A stretch of 23,760 nucleotides of DNA from an uncultured Duncaniella sp. (GCA_910587165.1 CAJUKP010000029.1:1-23760); one strand, 5' to 3'. Counted from the first letter of the stretch, positions 13,921 to 22,226 are shown. Made by a program: numbers and translations. Notes: generated from the sequence alone by a model not told the origin.

Positions 13921-16101
13921 ATGATAAGAGAGATAATACTTACTTCCACACTTTTCCTTAACGGGATGGCTGTGGGCGCTGCTGAAGTGCTCACCTCTCC
14001 CGACGGCGACATACGCCTTACATTTGACCTTAGCGACGGCGGTAAGCCAACCTATTCCGTAGACTTCAAGGGGAAACAGATCATCACCCCCTCCCATCTC
14101 GGCTTCCGTCTGTTCAGCGAATCAGGACGCAACTCATTCTCAAGCCAGGGCAAGAAGGCCGGAGCCGACGCCCTCTCGCTCGCCGACGGATTCGTGCTGA
14201 AAAGCACAACCCGCTCGGACCACGACGAGACATGGAAACCCGTATGGGGTGAGGAGAGCGAGATACGCGACCACTACAACCAGATGACCGTCACACTCAG
14301 CCAGCCAGCTTTCGACCGCACGATGGAGATAACATTCCGCGCCTTCGACGACGGCATCGCTTTCCGGTATGACTTTCCCGGCCAGCCCAATCTGAACTAT
14401 TTCGTGATCGACGAGGAGCTGTCGGAATTCGGCATGACAGGCGACCATTGGGCCTACTGGATCCCCGGCGACTACGACACACAGGAATACAACTACACCA
14501 AGTCACGCCTGAGCGAGATACGCGGGCTCTTCCCCTCGAAGATCAACCCCGACAACGCATCGACCACACCCTTCTCACCCACAGGTGTGCAGACCGCCCT
14601 CCAGCTCAAGACCGACGACGGGGTGTATCTGAACATCCACGAGGCCGCGACCGTGGACTATCCCACCATGCACCTCAATCTCAACGACACCACCATGACC
14701 TTCACCTCATGGCTCACTCCCGACAACCAGGGGCGGAAAGGGTATATGCAGACCCCGGTGAAAACCCCGTGGCGCTCGGTGATAATCACCGACGATCCGC
14801 GCGAGATACTCGCCTCGCGCATAATCTACAATCTCAACGAGCCATCGGCTATCGAGGACACATCATGGATCAAACCAGTGAAATACATCGGCGTGTGGTG
14901 GGAGATGATCTCCGGCGCCGGCACATGGAACTATACCGACGATGTCTACTCCGTGAAGCTCGGCGAGACTGACTATACCAAGACCAAACCCAACGGCCGG
15001 CACAGCGCCAACACCGCCAAGGTGAAGCGATATATCGACTTCGCCGCCGACCATGGTTTCGACCAGGTGCTCGTGGAGGGATGGAACGAAGGCTGGGAAG
15101 ACTGGTTCGGACAGTCGAAGGACTATGTGTTTGACTTCGTGACACCTTATCCCGACTTCGACCTCAAATATCTCAACGACTACGCCGCCGGACGCGGAGT
15201 CAAGCTAATGATGCACCACGAGACATCAGGCTCGGTGCGCAACTACGAGCGCCACCTCGACCGCGCCTATGACCTCATGAACAAATATGGCTACAACGCC
15301 GTCAAGAGCGGCTACGTGGGCAACATAATCCCCCGCGGAGAGTATCACTACTCCCAGTGGATGAACAATCATTACCTCCACGCCGTCAAAAAGGCCGCCG
15401 ACCACAAGATCATGGTCAACGCCCACGAGGCCACCCGCCCCACCGGACTGGCCCGCACATGGCCCAACCTCATCGGCAACGAGAGCGCCCGCGGCACCGA
15501 ATATCAGGCCATGGGCGGCAATGACAAGCACCACACATCCATCCTCCCGTTCACCCGTCTGCAGGGCGGCCCGATGGACTACACACCGGGTATCTTCGAA
15601 TTCGACCTCTCCACCTTCACACCCGGCAACAACTCGAAGATCGCCTCCACCATCCCCGGCCAGCTCGCGCTCTACGTCACCATGTACTCACCCCTCCAGA
15701 TGGCAGCCGACCTCCCCGAGCATTATGAGAAACACCTCGACGCATTCCAGTTCATCAAGGATGTGCCCGTCGAGTGGGAACGTTCCGTCTACCTCGAGGC
15801 CGAGCCGATGGAATATGTCACCATAGCCCGCAAGGACAAGAACTCCGACGAATGGTATGTAGGCTCGACAGCCGGCACAGCCGACCGCGACAGCCGCATA
15901 AGCCTCTCCTTCCTCGACCCCTCCCGCAAATACGAGGCCACCATCTATGCCGAGGCTCCCGACGCCAACACCACCGATGGCCAGACCCGCTATACAATCA
16001 CACGCAAGACCGTCACCTCAAAGTCGGCGCTCAAGCTCCACGCGCTCGCCGGAGGCGGATATGCCATCTCCATAAAACCGATCGAGAATAAAAATAAATA
16101 A
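13921..16101 (+). CDS. GH97 glycoside hydrolase, inverting alpha-glucosidase type (SusB-like)
   Basis: A 726-residue secreted enzyme of family GH97; SusB of Bacteroides is 738 aa. A signal peptide (about residues 1-20, ending GAA before EVLTSPDG) points to the periplasm. The N-terminal beta-sandwich (about 20-280) precedes a TIM barrel with WWEMISGAGTW, VLVEGWNEGWEDW and a C-terminal beta domain. The catalytic and calcium glutamates align exactly in spacing with SusB E439, E508 and E532: MHHETSG (E434), NAHEATRPTG (E503) and GTEYQ (E527). The segment YGYNAVKSGYVG lacks the nucleophilic Asp of retaining GH97 alpha-galactosidases, so an inverting alpha-glucosidase is expected. The start at 13921 is chosen because the -7 box at 13888-13895 lies inside the longer frame. 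The C10 protease follows after 16 bases. No SusC/SusD pair is in the window. Confidence 0.93.
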   Translation: MIREIILTSTLFLNGMAVGAAEVLTSPDGDIRLTFDLSDGGKPTYSVDFKGKQIITPSHLGFRLFSESGRNSFSSQGKKAGADALSLADGFVLKSTTRSDHDETWKPVWGEESEIRDHYNQMTVTLSQPAFDRTMEITFRAFDDGIAFRYDFPGQPNLNYFVIDEELSEFGMTGDHWAYWIPGDYDTQEYNYTKSRLSEIRGLFPSKINPDNASTTPFSPTGVQTALQLKTDDGVYLNIHEAATVDYPTMHLNLNDTTMTFTSWLTPDNQGRKGYMQTPVKTPWRSVIITDDPREILASRIIYNLNEPSAIEDTSWIKPVKYIGVWWEMISGAGTWNYTDDVYSVKLGETDYTKTKPNGRHSANTAKVKRYIDFAADHGFDQVLVEGWNEGWEDWFGQSKDYVFDFVTPYPDFDLKYLNDYAAGRGVKLMMHHETSGSVRNYERHLDRAYDLMNKYGYNAVKSGYVGNIIPRGEYHYSQWMNNHYLHAVKKAADHKIMVNAHEATRPTGLARTWPNLIGNESARGTEYQAMGGNDKHHTSILPFTRLQGGPMDYTPGIFEFDLSTFTPGNNSKIASTIPGQLALYVTMYSPLQMAADLPEHYEKHLDAFQFIKDVPVEWERSVYLEAEPMEYVTIARKDKNSDEWYVGSTAGTADRDSRISLSFLDPSRKYEATIYAEAPDANTTDGQTRYTITRKTVTSKSALKLHALAGGGYAISIKPIENKNK

Positions 16102-16117
16102 ACCAACAAACGTATAA

Positions 16118-18481
16118 ATGAAGAAAACCATCATCACTTTCGCCCTTCTTGCTATTGCAGGGCAGATGTGGGGCCGCACTCTCACCCCGGCCGAGGCTCT
16201 GAGCCGCGCGCTCGGTGATGCCGCCACTCCCGCGAAGGTCAACGCCATGGCCGGCCACGCCACCAGAAGCGTCACCGCCGCCCTCACCGTCACCGACAGC
16301 GTGACAGGAACCCCCTCCCTCTACGTCATCGCCCCTGAAGGGAGCGAGGGCTACGTGATCGTTTCAGCCGACGATGTGGCCATGCCTCTGCTCGGATATT
16401 CCGACAAGGGTACATTCGATCCCGACAATATGCCCGACAACCTGCGCTGGTGGCTCGGCCAGTACAACGAGGCCATATCAGTAGCCGTCAACGACGGTCT
16501 TGAGATGCGCCCCGACGCTGCCGCCGCACCCACACGCAAGAACATCGCTCCGCTCGTCACCACCCGCTGGAACCAGGACGCCCCCTACAACGACGACTGC
16601 CCTATTCTCCCCAACGGTCAGCACGGCTACACCGGATGTGTGGCCACCGCGATGGCTCAGATCGTCAACTACCACAAGTGGCCCGAGAAAGGCACAGGCT
16701 CCATCTCATACACATGGCAGTACGGAGGCAAGAACCTCTCCTTTGACTTCAGCACCGTGACCTTCAAGTGGGACCAGATGCTCGACATCTACGGCACCGG
16801 CGCCACCGCCGAACAGAAGGCTGCCGTGGCCGAGCTGATGAACGCCTGCGCCATGGGTGTGAAGATGCAGTTCACAGCCGAGCAGTCGGGCGCCATCTCA
16901 TCCGATGTCGCACCCGCCCTGCGCGACTACTTCAGCTATGACAAGGGTGTCTACACCGCCATACGCTACAACTACACCTCTGCCGATTGGGAAGATCTCG
17001 TCTACACCGAGCTCTCCACCAACGGTCCTGTCTACTATGCAGGTTCCGGCGCCGAGGGTGGCCACGCATTCGTATGCGACGGCTATGCCGACGGTTATTT
17101 CCACTTCAACTGGGGCTGGGGAGGCATGAGCGACGGCTACTTCCTGCTCAACGCCCTCGATCCCGCCAGCCAGGGCATCGGCGGCTACTCGACCGGCTTC
17201 AACCAGCGTCAGTCTGTAGTCATCGGAGTCCGCAAACCCCAGGCCGACTCACAGCTCCCGCCCCCCAACATCTCGCTGATGACCCCCATCACCGTCTACC
17301 CTGACGGCAAGAACCTCGTCATCACAGGCCCCTTCTACAACTATTCGGCCTACAGTATGCCCCGCACCCGTTTCCAGCTCCGTCTGGTCAACGATGCCAC
17401 CAACGACACTGTGGTCCGCAGCTTCATCTACCCCATCAACCTCGAACCCAGCACCCTTCAGGTGAACTTCAAGGTGGGTCTGGCCAATCTGGCCGAAGGC
17501 ACATGGACCGGCACCGTGGGCGTGAGCTACAATGATGTGTTCTATCCCGTCAATCCCCTCGTGGGCGACACCGGAAAGATCCGTATCGAGGTTGACGCCA
17601 ACGGCGACTTCATCGCCACCCCCATCCGTTGCGGAAGCATCACATTCGGACAGGTCGAGGCCCTCTCCCCCTTCTACAATGGCAAGATCTTCGGTCTGCG
17701 CGCCACTTACAACTATGACGCGACCGAACCCCTCTATACCCAGCTCGTTCCTTTCCTCATCAACTCCTCAGGCAGACAGGTGACCAACGGACTGCCCATC
17801 GAGATCGAGCTCGCTCCCGGCGAGGGCACTGTGGAATATGTCGGCGAGTTCGCCGAGAGCGTACAGAACGGCAACTATTACATCGCTCTCTACCGTAGCG
17901 TCGGTGTCAACCAGAACGCCACCCAGACCAATTTCGAGCGTCTTTCCGATCCGATACCCGTCACCATCTCATCCCTCTCATGGGACCGCTCGCCCATCGT
18001 GAGCTGCTCCGAGTGGGAGATCGAGAATGCCGACAACGTCGATCCCTCGAAACTCACCATCACCGCAAGCCCGCAGGTGACTCTCGGCTACTTCGCCTCA
18101 CCCGTGATGGCCTGCATATTCAGCGACACCGAGACAACACTCCGTCCCGCCAACGCCATCACCACCTTCTATTCCCCCAACCTCTTCATTGACGAGAAGG
18201 AGAAGAAGTCCACCGTTATCTCCGGTGACTTCGTGGCCGCCGAGCCCGGCAAGACCTATCAGGTCAAGCTCTTCATGCCCGACGGAACCACTATGACCCA
18301 GTCGCCCAAGACCTTCAAGGTGAGCGACAGCAGCGCCATCACCGACATCGAGACAGATGGCTCCGCCTCACAGGCTCCCGCCGAGTACTTCAATCTCCAG
18401 GGTCAGCGCGTTGTCAATCCCGGACCCGGCCTCTACATACGCCGTCAGGGCGACAAGGCCGAGAAGATCGTGATTGAATAA
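16118..18481 (+). CDS. secreted C10-family cysteine peptidase (streptopain-like)
   Basis: A 787-residue exported protease of MEROPS family C10 (SpeB/streptopain, also found in Bacteroides and Prevotella). Signal peptide at about 1-20 (MKKTIITFALLAIAG). A Spi-like propeptide spans roughly 20-140 (YVIAPEGSEGYVIVSADDVAMPLLGYS). The mature peptidase has HGYTGCVATAMAQIVNYHKWP with catalytic Cys174 and GGHAFVCDGYADGYFHFNWGWGG with His316 and the downstream Trp loop. Beyond about 370 there are beta-sandwich-like repeats. The last 33 residues (755-787) form a tail with YFNLQGQRVVNPGPGLYIRR, common on secreted Bacteroidales proteins and resembling sorting or anchoring tails; its role is inference. It is separated by 16 bases from the GH97 gene and ends at a hairpin terminator, so the two are likely one transcript. 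Active site intact. Confidence 0.93.
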   Translation: MKKTIITFALLAIAGQMWGRTLTPAEALSRALGDAATPAKVNAMAGHATRSVTAALTVTDSVTGTPSLYVIAPEGSEGYVIVSADDVAMPLLGYSDKGTFDPDNMPDNLRWWLGQYNEAISVAVNDGLEMRPDAAAAPTRKNIAPLVTTRWNQDAPYNDDCPILPNGQHGYTGCVATAMAQIVNYHKWPEKGTGSISYTWQYGGKNLSFDFSTVTFKWDQMLDIYGTGATAEQKAAVAELMNACAMGVKMQFTAEQSGAISSDVAPALRDYFSYDKGVYTAIRYNYTSADWEDLVYTELSTNGPVYYAGSGAEGGHAFVCDGYADGYFHFNWGWGGMSDGYFLLNALDPASQGIGGYSTGFNQRQSVVIGVRKPQADSQLPPPNISLMTPITVYPDGKNLVITGPFYNYSAYSMPRTRFQLRLVNDATNDTVVRSFIYPINLEPSTLQVNFKVGLANLAEGTWTGTVGVSYNDVFYPVNPLVGDTGKIRIEVDANGDFIATPIRCGSITFGQVEALSPFYNGKIFGLRATYNYDATEPLYTQLVPFLINSSGRQVTNGLPIEIELAPGEGTVEYVGEFAESVQNGNYYIALYRSVGVNQNATQTNFERLSDPIPVTISSLSWDRSPIVSCSEWEIENADNVDPSKLTITASPQVTLGYFASPVMACIFSDTETTLRPANAITTFYSPNLFIDEKEKKSTVISGDFVAAEPGKTYQVKLFMPDGTTMTQSPKTFKVSDSSAITDIETDGSASQAPAEYFNLQGQRVVNPGPGLYIRRQGDKAEKIVIE

Positions 18482-18500
18482 CAAACATACACTCCATAAG

Positions 18501-18557
18501 AAAACAGTTCCTATGCTTGCATCATGCCGTCGCGGCGCAGACATAGGAACTGTTTTT
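18501..18557 (+). terminator. terminator after the C10 peptidase
   Basis: A 15-bp perfect stem (18501-18515 with 18542-18556; AAAACAGTTCCTATG / CATAGGAACTGTTTT) closes a 26-base loop that itself contains the hairpin GCCG-tcg-CGGC. It ends in T5. Its A-run on the left means it could also act on the minus strand. It lies 31 bases before the next start, which argues against the in-frame upstream start at 18474. Confidence 0.85.
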
Positions 18558-18587
18558 CACCATCACTCCCCCATCAATCACCCCGAC

Positions 18588-19106
18588 ATGAAACACAACC
18601 TCCTTCTCACAGCCGCCGCGGCCACCCTGGCGCTCGCCTCGTGCGGAAGCCAGAAACAGGCTCAGGAGATCCATCAGTTCTCGATAATCAACGACCCCTC
18701 CGCGGAGCTGACATCATCCTACGTCATACCCAAGGCGCGCATCTACCGCACCTCGCTCCCTTCTGACTCGCTGGTGCCCATCACGCTCAACCCCAAGAGC
18801 AATTTCGTGACGTCATATCCGGCTCCGTCCGACCTCACCTCACCCCCCGTCCACCTCGCCGACGGTTGGCTGCTCGACCGCCGGGGAATAGGCCCGAACA
18901 CAGTGTTCACACGCTACACCTACGCCGCTTACCGCGCCCTTCCCGCCGCTCCGGATGCATCCACTCTTGCCAAAGCGATAGTCCCCGACGTAAGGGTCAC
19001 CGAGATTGTCGAGCTTCCGCTCACATTCTCCGAAGCGACACCTGCCAAGGCCGATTCACTCATCAAAGCCGGACTCCCCGGCTGCACCACCATATTGAAA
19101 AGATAA
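18588..19106 (+). CDS. small lipoprotein of unknown function
   Basis: I do not recognise this family. The frame extends upstream to 18474, but that extension covers the terminator of the previous gene. The ATG at 18588 gives a standard lipoprotein signal, MKHNLLLTAAAATLALASC, with Cys19 followed by GSQKQA. The mature part is about 154 residues with no transmembrane segment and no catalytic motif; features include FSIINDPSAELTSSYVIPKARIYRTS and HLADGWLLDRRGIGPNTVF. There is no acidic Ser-Asp signal after the Cys, so it may stay on the periplasmic side. It is followed by the HD-domain gene after only 3 bases, so the two are cotranscribed. No separate promoter is obvious between the terminator and the ATG. 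Confidence 0.75.
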   Translation: MKHNLLLTAAAATLALASCGSQKQAQEIHQFSIINDPSAELTSSYVIPKARIYRTSLPSDSLVPITLNPKSNFVTSYPAPSDLTSPPVHLADGWLLDRRGIGPNTVFTRYTYAAYRALPAAPDASTLAKAIVPDVRVTEIVELPLTFSEATPAKADSLIKAGLPGCTTILKR

Positions 19107-19109
19107 GAT

Positions 19110-19712
19110 ATGTCCCAGCAAACACCTCGCGAACGATTCTGCGAAATACTCCGCGCCACCTCGCGTGAGAACATCGAATATGTGATCGAAGATCTCGAGA
19201 CATTCGGATTCTTCGAAGCCCCCGCCTCCGTGCGCAACCACTACAACCACCCCGGCGGACTGCTCGAGCACTCGCTCGGAGTCTACGATGCCGCCATGAT
19301 GCTCCGCAAGGACATCATCGAGCGTCGCCCCGACCTCGAGGCAAAACTACCGGCCGATTCCGTGGCCATTGCGGCGCTGCTGCATGACGTCTGCAAGGCC
19401 GACATCTACCGCCGCGTCACCCGCAAACGCAAGAACGAGATCGGTCTCTGGGAAGATGTCGAGGAATACGAGGTGGACTACTCCTCACTCCCCGTGGGCC
19501 ACGGCGAAAAGTCGGTGATGAGGCTTCTGCGCATGGGCCTCGACCTCGAGGACGACGAGATCCTCGCCATACGCTGGCACATGGGCGCCTGGGCCGTCGA
19601 CTCGGATTCAGTCGAGATGGACAAGAGCTACCGTCAGGCCATAGCCAACACCCCGCTGCTCCCGCTCATCCACACCGCCGACACTCTCGCATCACAGATA
19701 TTCGAACGCTGA
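19110..19712 (+). CDS. HD-domain phosphohydrolase
   Basis: A 200-residue cytoplasmic protein of the HD superfamily (metal-dependent phosphohydrolases or phosphodiesterases). The metal-binding series is complete: NHPGGLLEHSLGVYDAA (H54), ALLHDVCKAD (H92, D93, K96), VGHGEKSV (H131), IRWHMGAW (H157) and IHTADTLAS (H188, D191). The PGGLLEHS opening and the GHGEKS segment resemble the HD domain of YhaM-type 3'-5' exoribonucleases and related Bacteroidales proteins. However, no OB-fold nucleic-acid domain is attached, so the substrate is unknown. It follows the small lipoprotein by 3 bases and is closed by a strong terminator 40 bases after its stop. Confidence 0.85.
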   Translation: MSQQTPRERFCEILRATSRENIEYVIEDLETFGFFEAPASVRNHYNHPGGLLEHSLGVYDAAMMLRKDIIERRPDLEAKLPADSVAIAALLHDVCKADIYRRVTRKRKNEIGLWEDVEEYEVDYSSLPVGHGEKSVMRLLRMGLDLEDDEILAIRWHMGAWAVDSDSVEMDKSYRQAIANTPLLPLIHTADTLASQIFER

Positions 19713-19752
19713 TCCCCGCCTGACAGCGTCAGAAGAACCAATTTCCCTCCGG

Positions 19753-19793
19753 AAGCGTTGAAATGATAGACAATATCGTTTCAACGCTTTTTA
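19753..19793 (+). terminator. terminator just upstream of the DUF3943 gene
   Basis: A 16-bp stem (19753-19768 with 19774-19789; core AAGCGTTGAAA / TTTCAACGCTT, one T-G pair) closes a 5-base loop (gacaa). T's at 19788-19792, then ATTTC, follow. The next ATG is only 13 bases after the last T of the run, so the hairpin either ends the HD-gene transcript or acts as a leader structure for the DUF3943 gene. Confidence 0.85.
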
Positions 19794-19805
19794 TTTCTCA
19801 TCATT

Positions 19806-20678
19806 ATGCGACTCACCATTTTAATCACCATCCTGCTCGCACTGAGTGGCTCCGTCAATATCCGGGCCGCCGCCGCGACCTCCGGTGTCACGGATGTGGC
19901 GCAGATACCAGCACTTTCCTCCATCCCCACCGCCAAGGCTGCCGACGCCCGTCTGCTCCCGGCTCCCGCGAGCCTGATAGAGCCGAAGACCGTCACCCCC
20001 TCGGTATATATGTTCCCATACTCCTGGCGACGCACCTGCACCCCCAACTGGCACCGTATGTGGGTCAACACCGCCGTGCTCACAGGCGCCTTCGTCTCCA
20101 CCCTCTTCGTGCTCGAGCTCCTGCCCGAGGACGCCACCGCCTGGAACCGCCGCGAGATAGAGTCAAAGCCTTTCTACAAGCGATGGGCCGACAACATTTT
20201 CCGCCTCAATCCGGAGATTGACCACGACAACCTCGTGTTCAACTACATACTCCACCCCTACGCCGGCGCCGCCTACTTCATGTCGGCCCGCTCATGCGGA
20301 TTCAACTTCTTCCAGTCCATGCTCTATTCGGCCCTCATCTCCACCATAGGATGGGAATTCGGCATCGAGGCCTGCATGGAGCGCCCCTCCTATCAGGACA
20401 TCATCATCACCCCCGTGGTGGGAAGCCTGTTCGGCGAGCTCTTCTATCATGCCAAGCGCCACATCGTGGAGCATGACTACACCCTCTGCGGGTCACGTGT
20501 GCTGGGCAACATCGTGGTCTTTCTTGTCGACCCCGTCAACGAGGTGGTCAACCTCTTCCGCGGCTCCTACGAGCGCCGTCTCCACCTCGGGCGCCGCGAC
20601 CCCTCCGCACCCTCGCTCGCCTCAGCCTTCGCCCCCGTCCCGGGCGGCATGGCACTCTCGCTGCGCTACACGTTCTGA
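19806..20678 (+). CDS. DUF3943 envelope protein
   Basis: A 290-residue exported protein with a signal peptide (MRLTILITILLALSGSVNIRA, cleavage around 22). The DUF3943 core spans about residues 120-245: LVFNYILHPYAGAAYFMSAR, SALISTIGWEFGIEACMERPS, QDIIITPVVGSLFGELFYHAK. The conserved HPYAG, WEF.IE, ERPS.QD and P..G...GE pattern is characteristic. The family has no established function; membrane or outer-membrane location is inferred. The C-terminus MALSLRYTF ends in an aromatic residue, as outer-membrane beta strands often do. Its ATG is 13 bases behind the terminator T-run of the upstream gene and no independent promoter is clear, so its transcription is puzzling. hpt follows 85 bases later with its own promoter. 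Confidence 0.82.
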   Translation: MRLTILITILLALSGSVNIRAAAATSGVTDVAQIPALSSIPTAKAADARLLPAPASLIEPKTVTPSVYMFPYSWRRTCTPNWHRMWVNTAVLTGAFVSTLFVLELLPEDATAWNRREIESKPFYKRWADNIFRLNPEIDHDNLVFNYILHPYAGAAYFMSARSCGFNFFQSMLYSALISTIGWEFGIEACMERPSYQDIIITPVVGSLFGELFYHAKRHIVEHDYTLCGSRVLGNIVVFLVDPVNEVVNLFRGSYERRLHLGRRDPSAPSLASAFAPVPGGMALSLRYTF

Positions 20679-20704
20679 CTCCCCGGCAGGTTTTCCGATG
20701 GGAA

Positions 20705-20737
20705 TTTGGAGTTTATGCCAAAAAAATTGTAACTTTG
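20705..20737 (+). promoter_or_regulatory. promoter of hpt
   Basis: A -33 box TTTG (20705-20708), a 21-base spacer, and a -7 box TAACTTTG (20730-20737) both match the Bacteroidota consensus. The -7 box ends 26 bases before the ATG at 20764. The sequence TTTGCGC at and after the -7 box is shared with the GH97 promoter. Confidence 0.82.
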
Positions 20738-20763
20738 CGCCCAAATATTCCCAACCGAGACCC

Positions 20764-21318
20764 ATGAAAATAAAATCATATCAGGGGCTTAAATTTCGTC
20801 CCTTCATCGAGTGCGAATCAATCAGATCACGCGTCGCCGAGCTGGGCGCACGGATCACCGAGGATTTCAAGGACAGAAACCCCTTGCTCGTGTGTGTGCT
20901 CAACGGAGCCGCACCCTTTGCCGTCGACCTGTTCCGTGCCATCGACACCGATGCCGAGATCACATTCATCCGCCTCAAAAGCTATGAAGGGATGGGATCC
21001 ACCGGCACCGTCAAGCAGGTGATGGGCCTCGGCGAGGACATCAAGGGGCGCGACGTCATCATAGTCGAGGATATCATCGACACCGGCCGCACCATGACAC
21101 GCCTCGTGGACGACCTCCGGGCCATGGGGCCGGCATCTGTCAGCATAGCCACTCTTCTCTTCAAGCCCGACGCCCTTCAGGTCCGCGTCGAGCCGGACTA
21201 TGTTGGATTCCAGATACCCCAGAAATTCATCATCGGCTACGGTCTCGACATCGACGGCCTCGCCCGCAATCTCAACGACATCTATGTCCTCGCCGATGAG
21301 GACACCCCCAAGGCATAA
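20764..21318 (+). CDS. hpt: hypoxanthine phosphoribosyltransferase
   Basis: Purine salvage enzyme that transfers phosphoribose from PRPP to hypoxanthine (and usually guanine) to give IMP or GMP; cytoplasmic. 184 aa, typical of bacterial Hpt. The PRPP loop IIVEDIIDTGRTM has E102/D103 and D106-T107. The first loop is CVLNGAAPFAVDL (about 44-56) and the flexible loop is RLKSYEGMGSTG (70-81). The C-terminal base-binding part contains DYVGFQIPQKFIIGYGLD with the Lys and the FIIGYGLD signature. The same frame is open back to 20449, inside the DUF3943 gene, but the promoter at 20705-20737 and the protein family fix the start at 20764. adk follows after 67 bases, giving a purine nucleotide pair. Confidence 0.96.
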   Translation: MKIKSYQGLKFRPFIECESIRSRVAELGARITEDFKDRNPLLVCVLNGAAPFAVDLFRAIDTDAEITFIRLKSYEGMGSTGTVKQVMGLGEDIKGRDVIIVEDIIDTGRTMTRLVDDLRAMGPASVSIATLLFKPDALQVRVEPDYVGFQIPQKFIIGYGLDIDGLARNLNDIYVLADEDTPKA

Positions 21319-21385
21319 ACACACTCATACACACATCCGACAGACAACCCTCTCCTCTGCCAAACCAATAGGAAAAAAAGATACA

Positions 21386-21967
21386 ATGTTCAATCTTGTG
21401 ATTTTCGGTGCCCCGGGCAGTGGAAAGGGCACCCAGAGCGAAAAGCTCATCGACCGCTACGGTCTCACCCACATCTCCACCGGCGAAGTGCTCCGCAAGG
21501 AGATAGCCGCCGGCTCTGACCTCGGCAAGATAGCCGACTCATACATCTCGAAGGGACATCTGATCCCCGACGAACTCATGGTGCGCATCCTCGCCGCCGA
21601 GGTCGACCGTCTCACACCGTCCTCCAAAGGATTCATATTCGACGGATTCCCCCGCACCATCCCCCAGGCCGAAGAGCTCACCAGGCTCCTCGAGAAACGC
21701 GGACAGAAACTCCACGCCGTGATCGGCCTCGAGGTGCCCGATGACGAGCTCACCTCACGCCTCATCAACCGCGGCAAATCGTCCGGACGTGCCGACGACA
21801 ACCCCGAGACTATCAAGAACCGTCTCGACGTCTACCACTCCACCACATCGCCCCTCCGCGACTACTACATCAAGGACGGAATCTACAAAGCCATCCACGG
21901 CCTCGGATCCGTCGACGACATATTCTCACGCATCTCCTCCCACGTCGATCCCGTCGTGAAGGAATAA
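21386..21967 (+). CDS. adk: adenylate kinase (short-lid form)
   Basis: Catalyses ATP + AMP = 2 ADP; essential and cytoplasmic. 193 aa. The P-loop FGAPGSGKGTQS lies at 7-18 (K14), the AMP site follows as YGLTHISTGEVLR, and FIFDGFPRTIPQAEEL is the family signature. The lid region is short (NRGKSSGRADDNPETIKNRL) and lacks the four zinc-binding cysteines, so this is the roughly 190-residue short form. The frame is open upstream to 21200, but that part overlaps hpt and is not adenylate kinase. The ATG at 21386 places the P-loop strand at the N-terminus as expected. It lies 67 bases after hpt and 18 bases before xseB. Confidence 0.96.
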   Translation: MFNLVIFGAPGSGKGTQSEKLIDRYGLTHISTGEVLRKEIAAGSDLGKIADSYISKGHLIPDELMVRILAAEVDRLTPSSKGFIFDGFPRTIPQAEELTRLLEKRGQKLHAVIGLEVPDDELTSRLINRGKSSGRADDNPETIKNRLDVYHSTTSPLRDYYIKDGIYKAIHGLGSVDDIFSRISSHVDPVVKE

Positions 21968-21985
21968 TACACCCCCTCCACTCCC

Positions 21986-22192
21986 ATGCAATTCACCGAC
22001 ATCAAGGAAATGACCTACTCCCGCTGCGTGGGAGAACTCGAAGAGATCATCCGCATGATGCAGAGCGACAAATGCGACATAGACCATCTTGCCGCCTACA
22101 CCCGCCGCGGTGCCGAACTGCTGCGGGCCTGCCGGGAGCGGCTCACAGCCACCGAGGAGGAGCTCAAATCCGTCCTCGAATCCCTATCGTGA
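21986..22192 (+). CDS. xseB: exodeoxyribonuclease VII small subunit
   Basis: A 68-residue, almost entirely helical protein matching XseB, which binds the large subunit XseA to form exonuclease VII, a single-strand DNA exonuclease. The family pattern is clear: TYSRCVGELEEIIRMMQS (the conserved LEEI), then CDIDHLAAYTRRGAELLRAC, then RERLTATEEELKSVL, a helical hairpin with a coiled-coil character. Length is typical (60-85 aa). It follows adk by 18 bases and precedes the M13 peptidase by 34 bases. The large subunit gene xseA, often its neighbour, is not in the window. Small size limits certainty a little, but the pattern is specific. Confidence 0.88.
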   Translation: MQFTDIKEMTYSRCVGELEEIIRMMQSDKCDIDHLAAYTRRGAELLRACRERLTATEEELKSVLESLS

Positions 22193-22226
22193 CACCATCC
22201 GCCATCACAAACCAAAACAATAAACA

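Noticed and set aside
18474..18587. Upstream extension of the small lipoprotein frame
   Set aside because: It covers the terminator hairpin of the previous gene, and the extra 38 residues would bury the lipoprotein signal.
20449..20763. Upstream extension of the hpt frame
   Set aside because: It lies out of frame inside the DUF3943 gene and across the hpt promoter. The encoded Ser/Thr/Pro-rich sequence is typical of a shadow frame.
21200..21385. Upstream extension of the adk frame
   Set aside because: It overlaps the end of hpt in another frame, and adenylate kinase normally begins a few residues before the P-loop, as the ATG at 21386 does.
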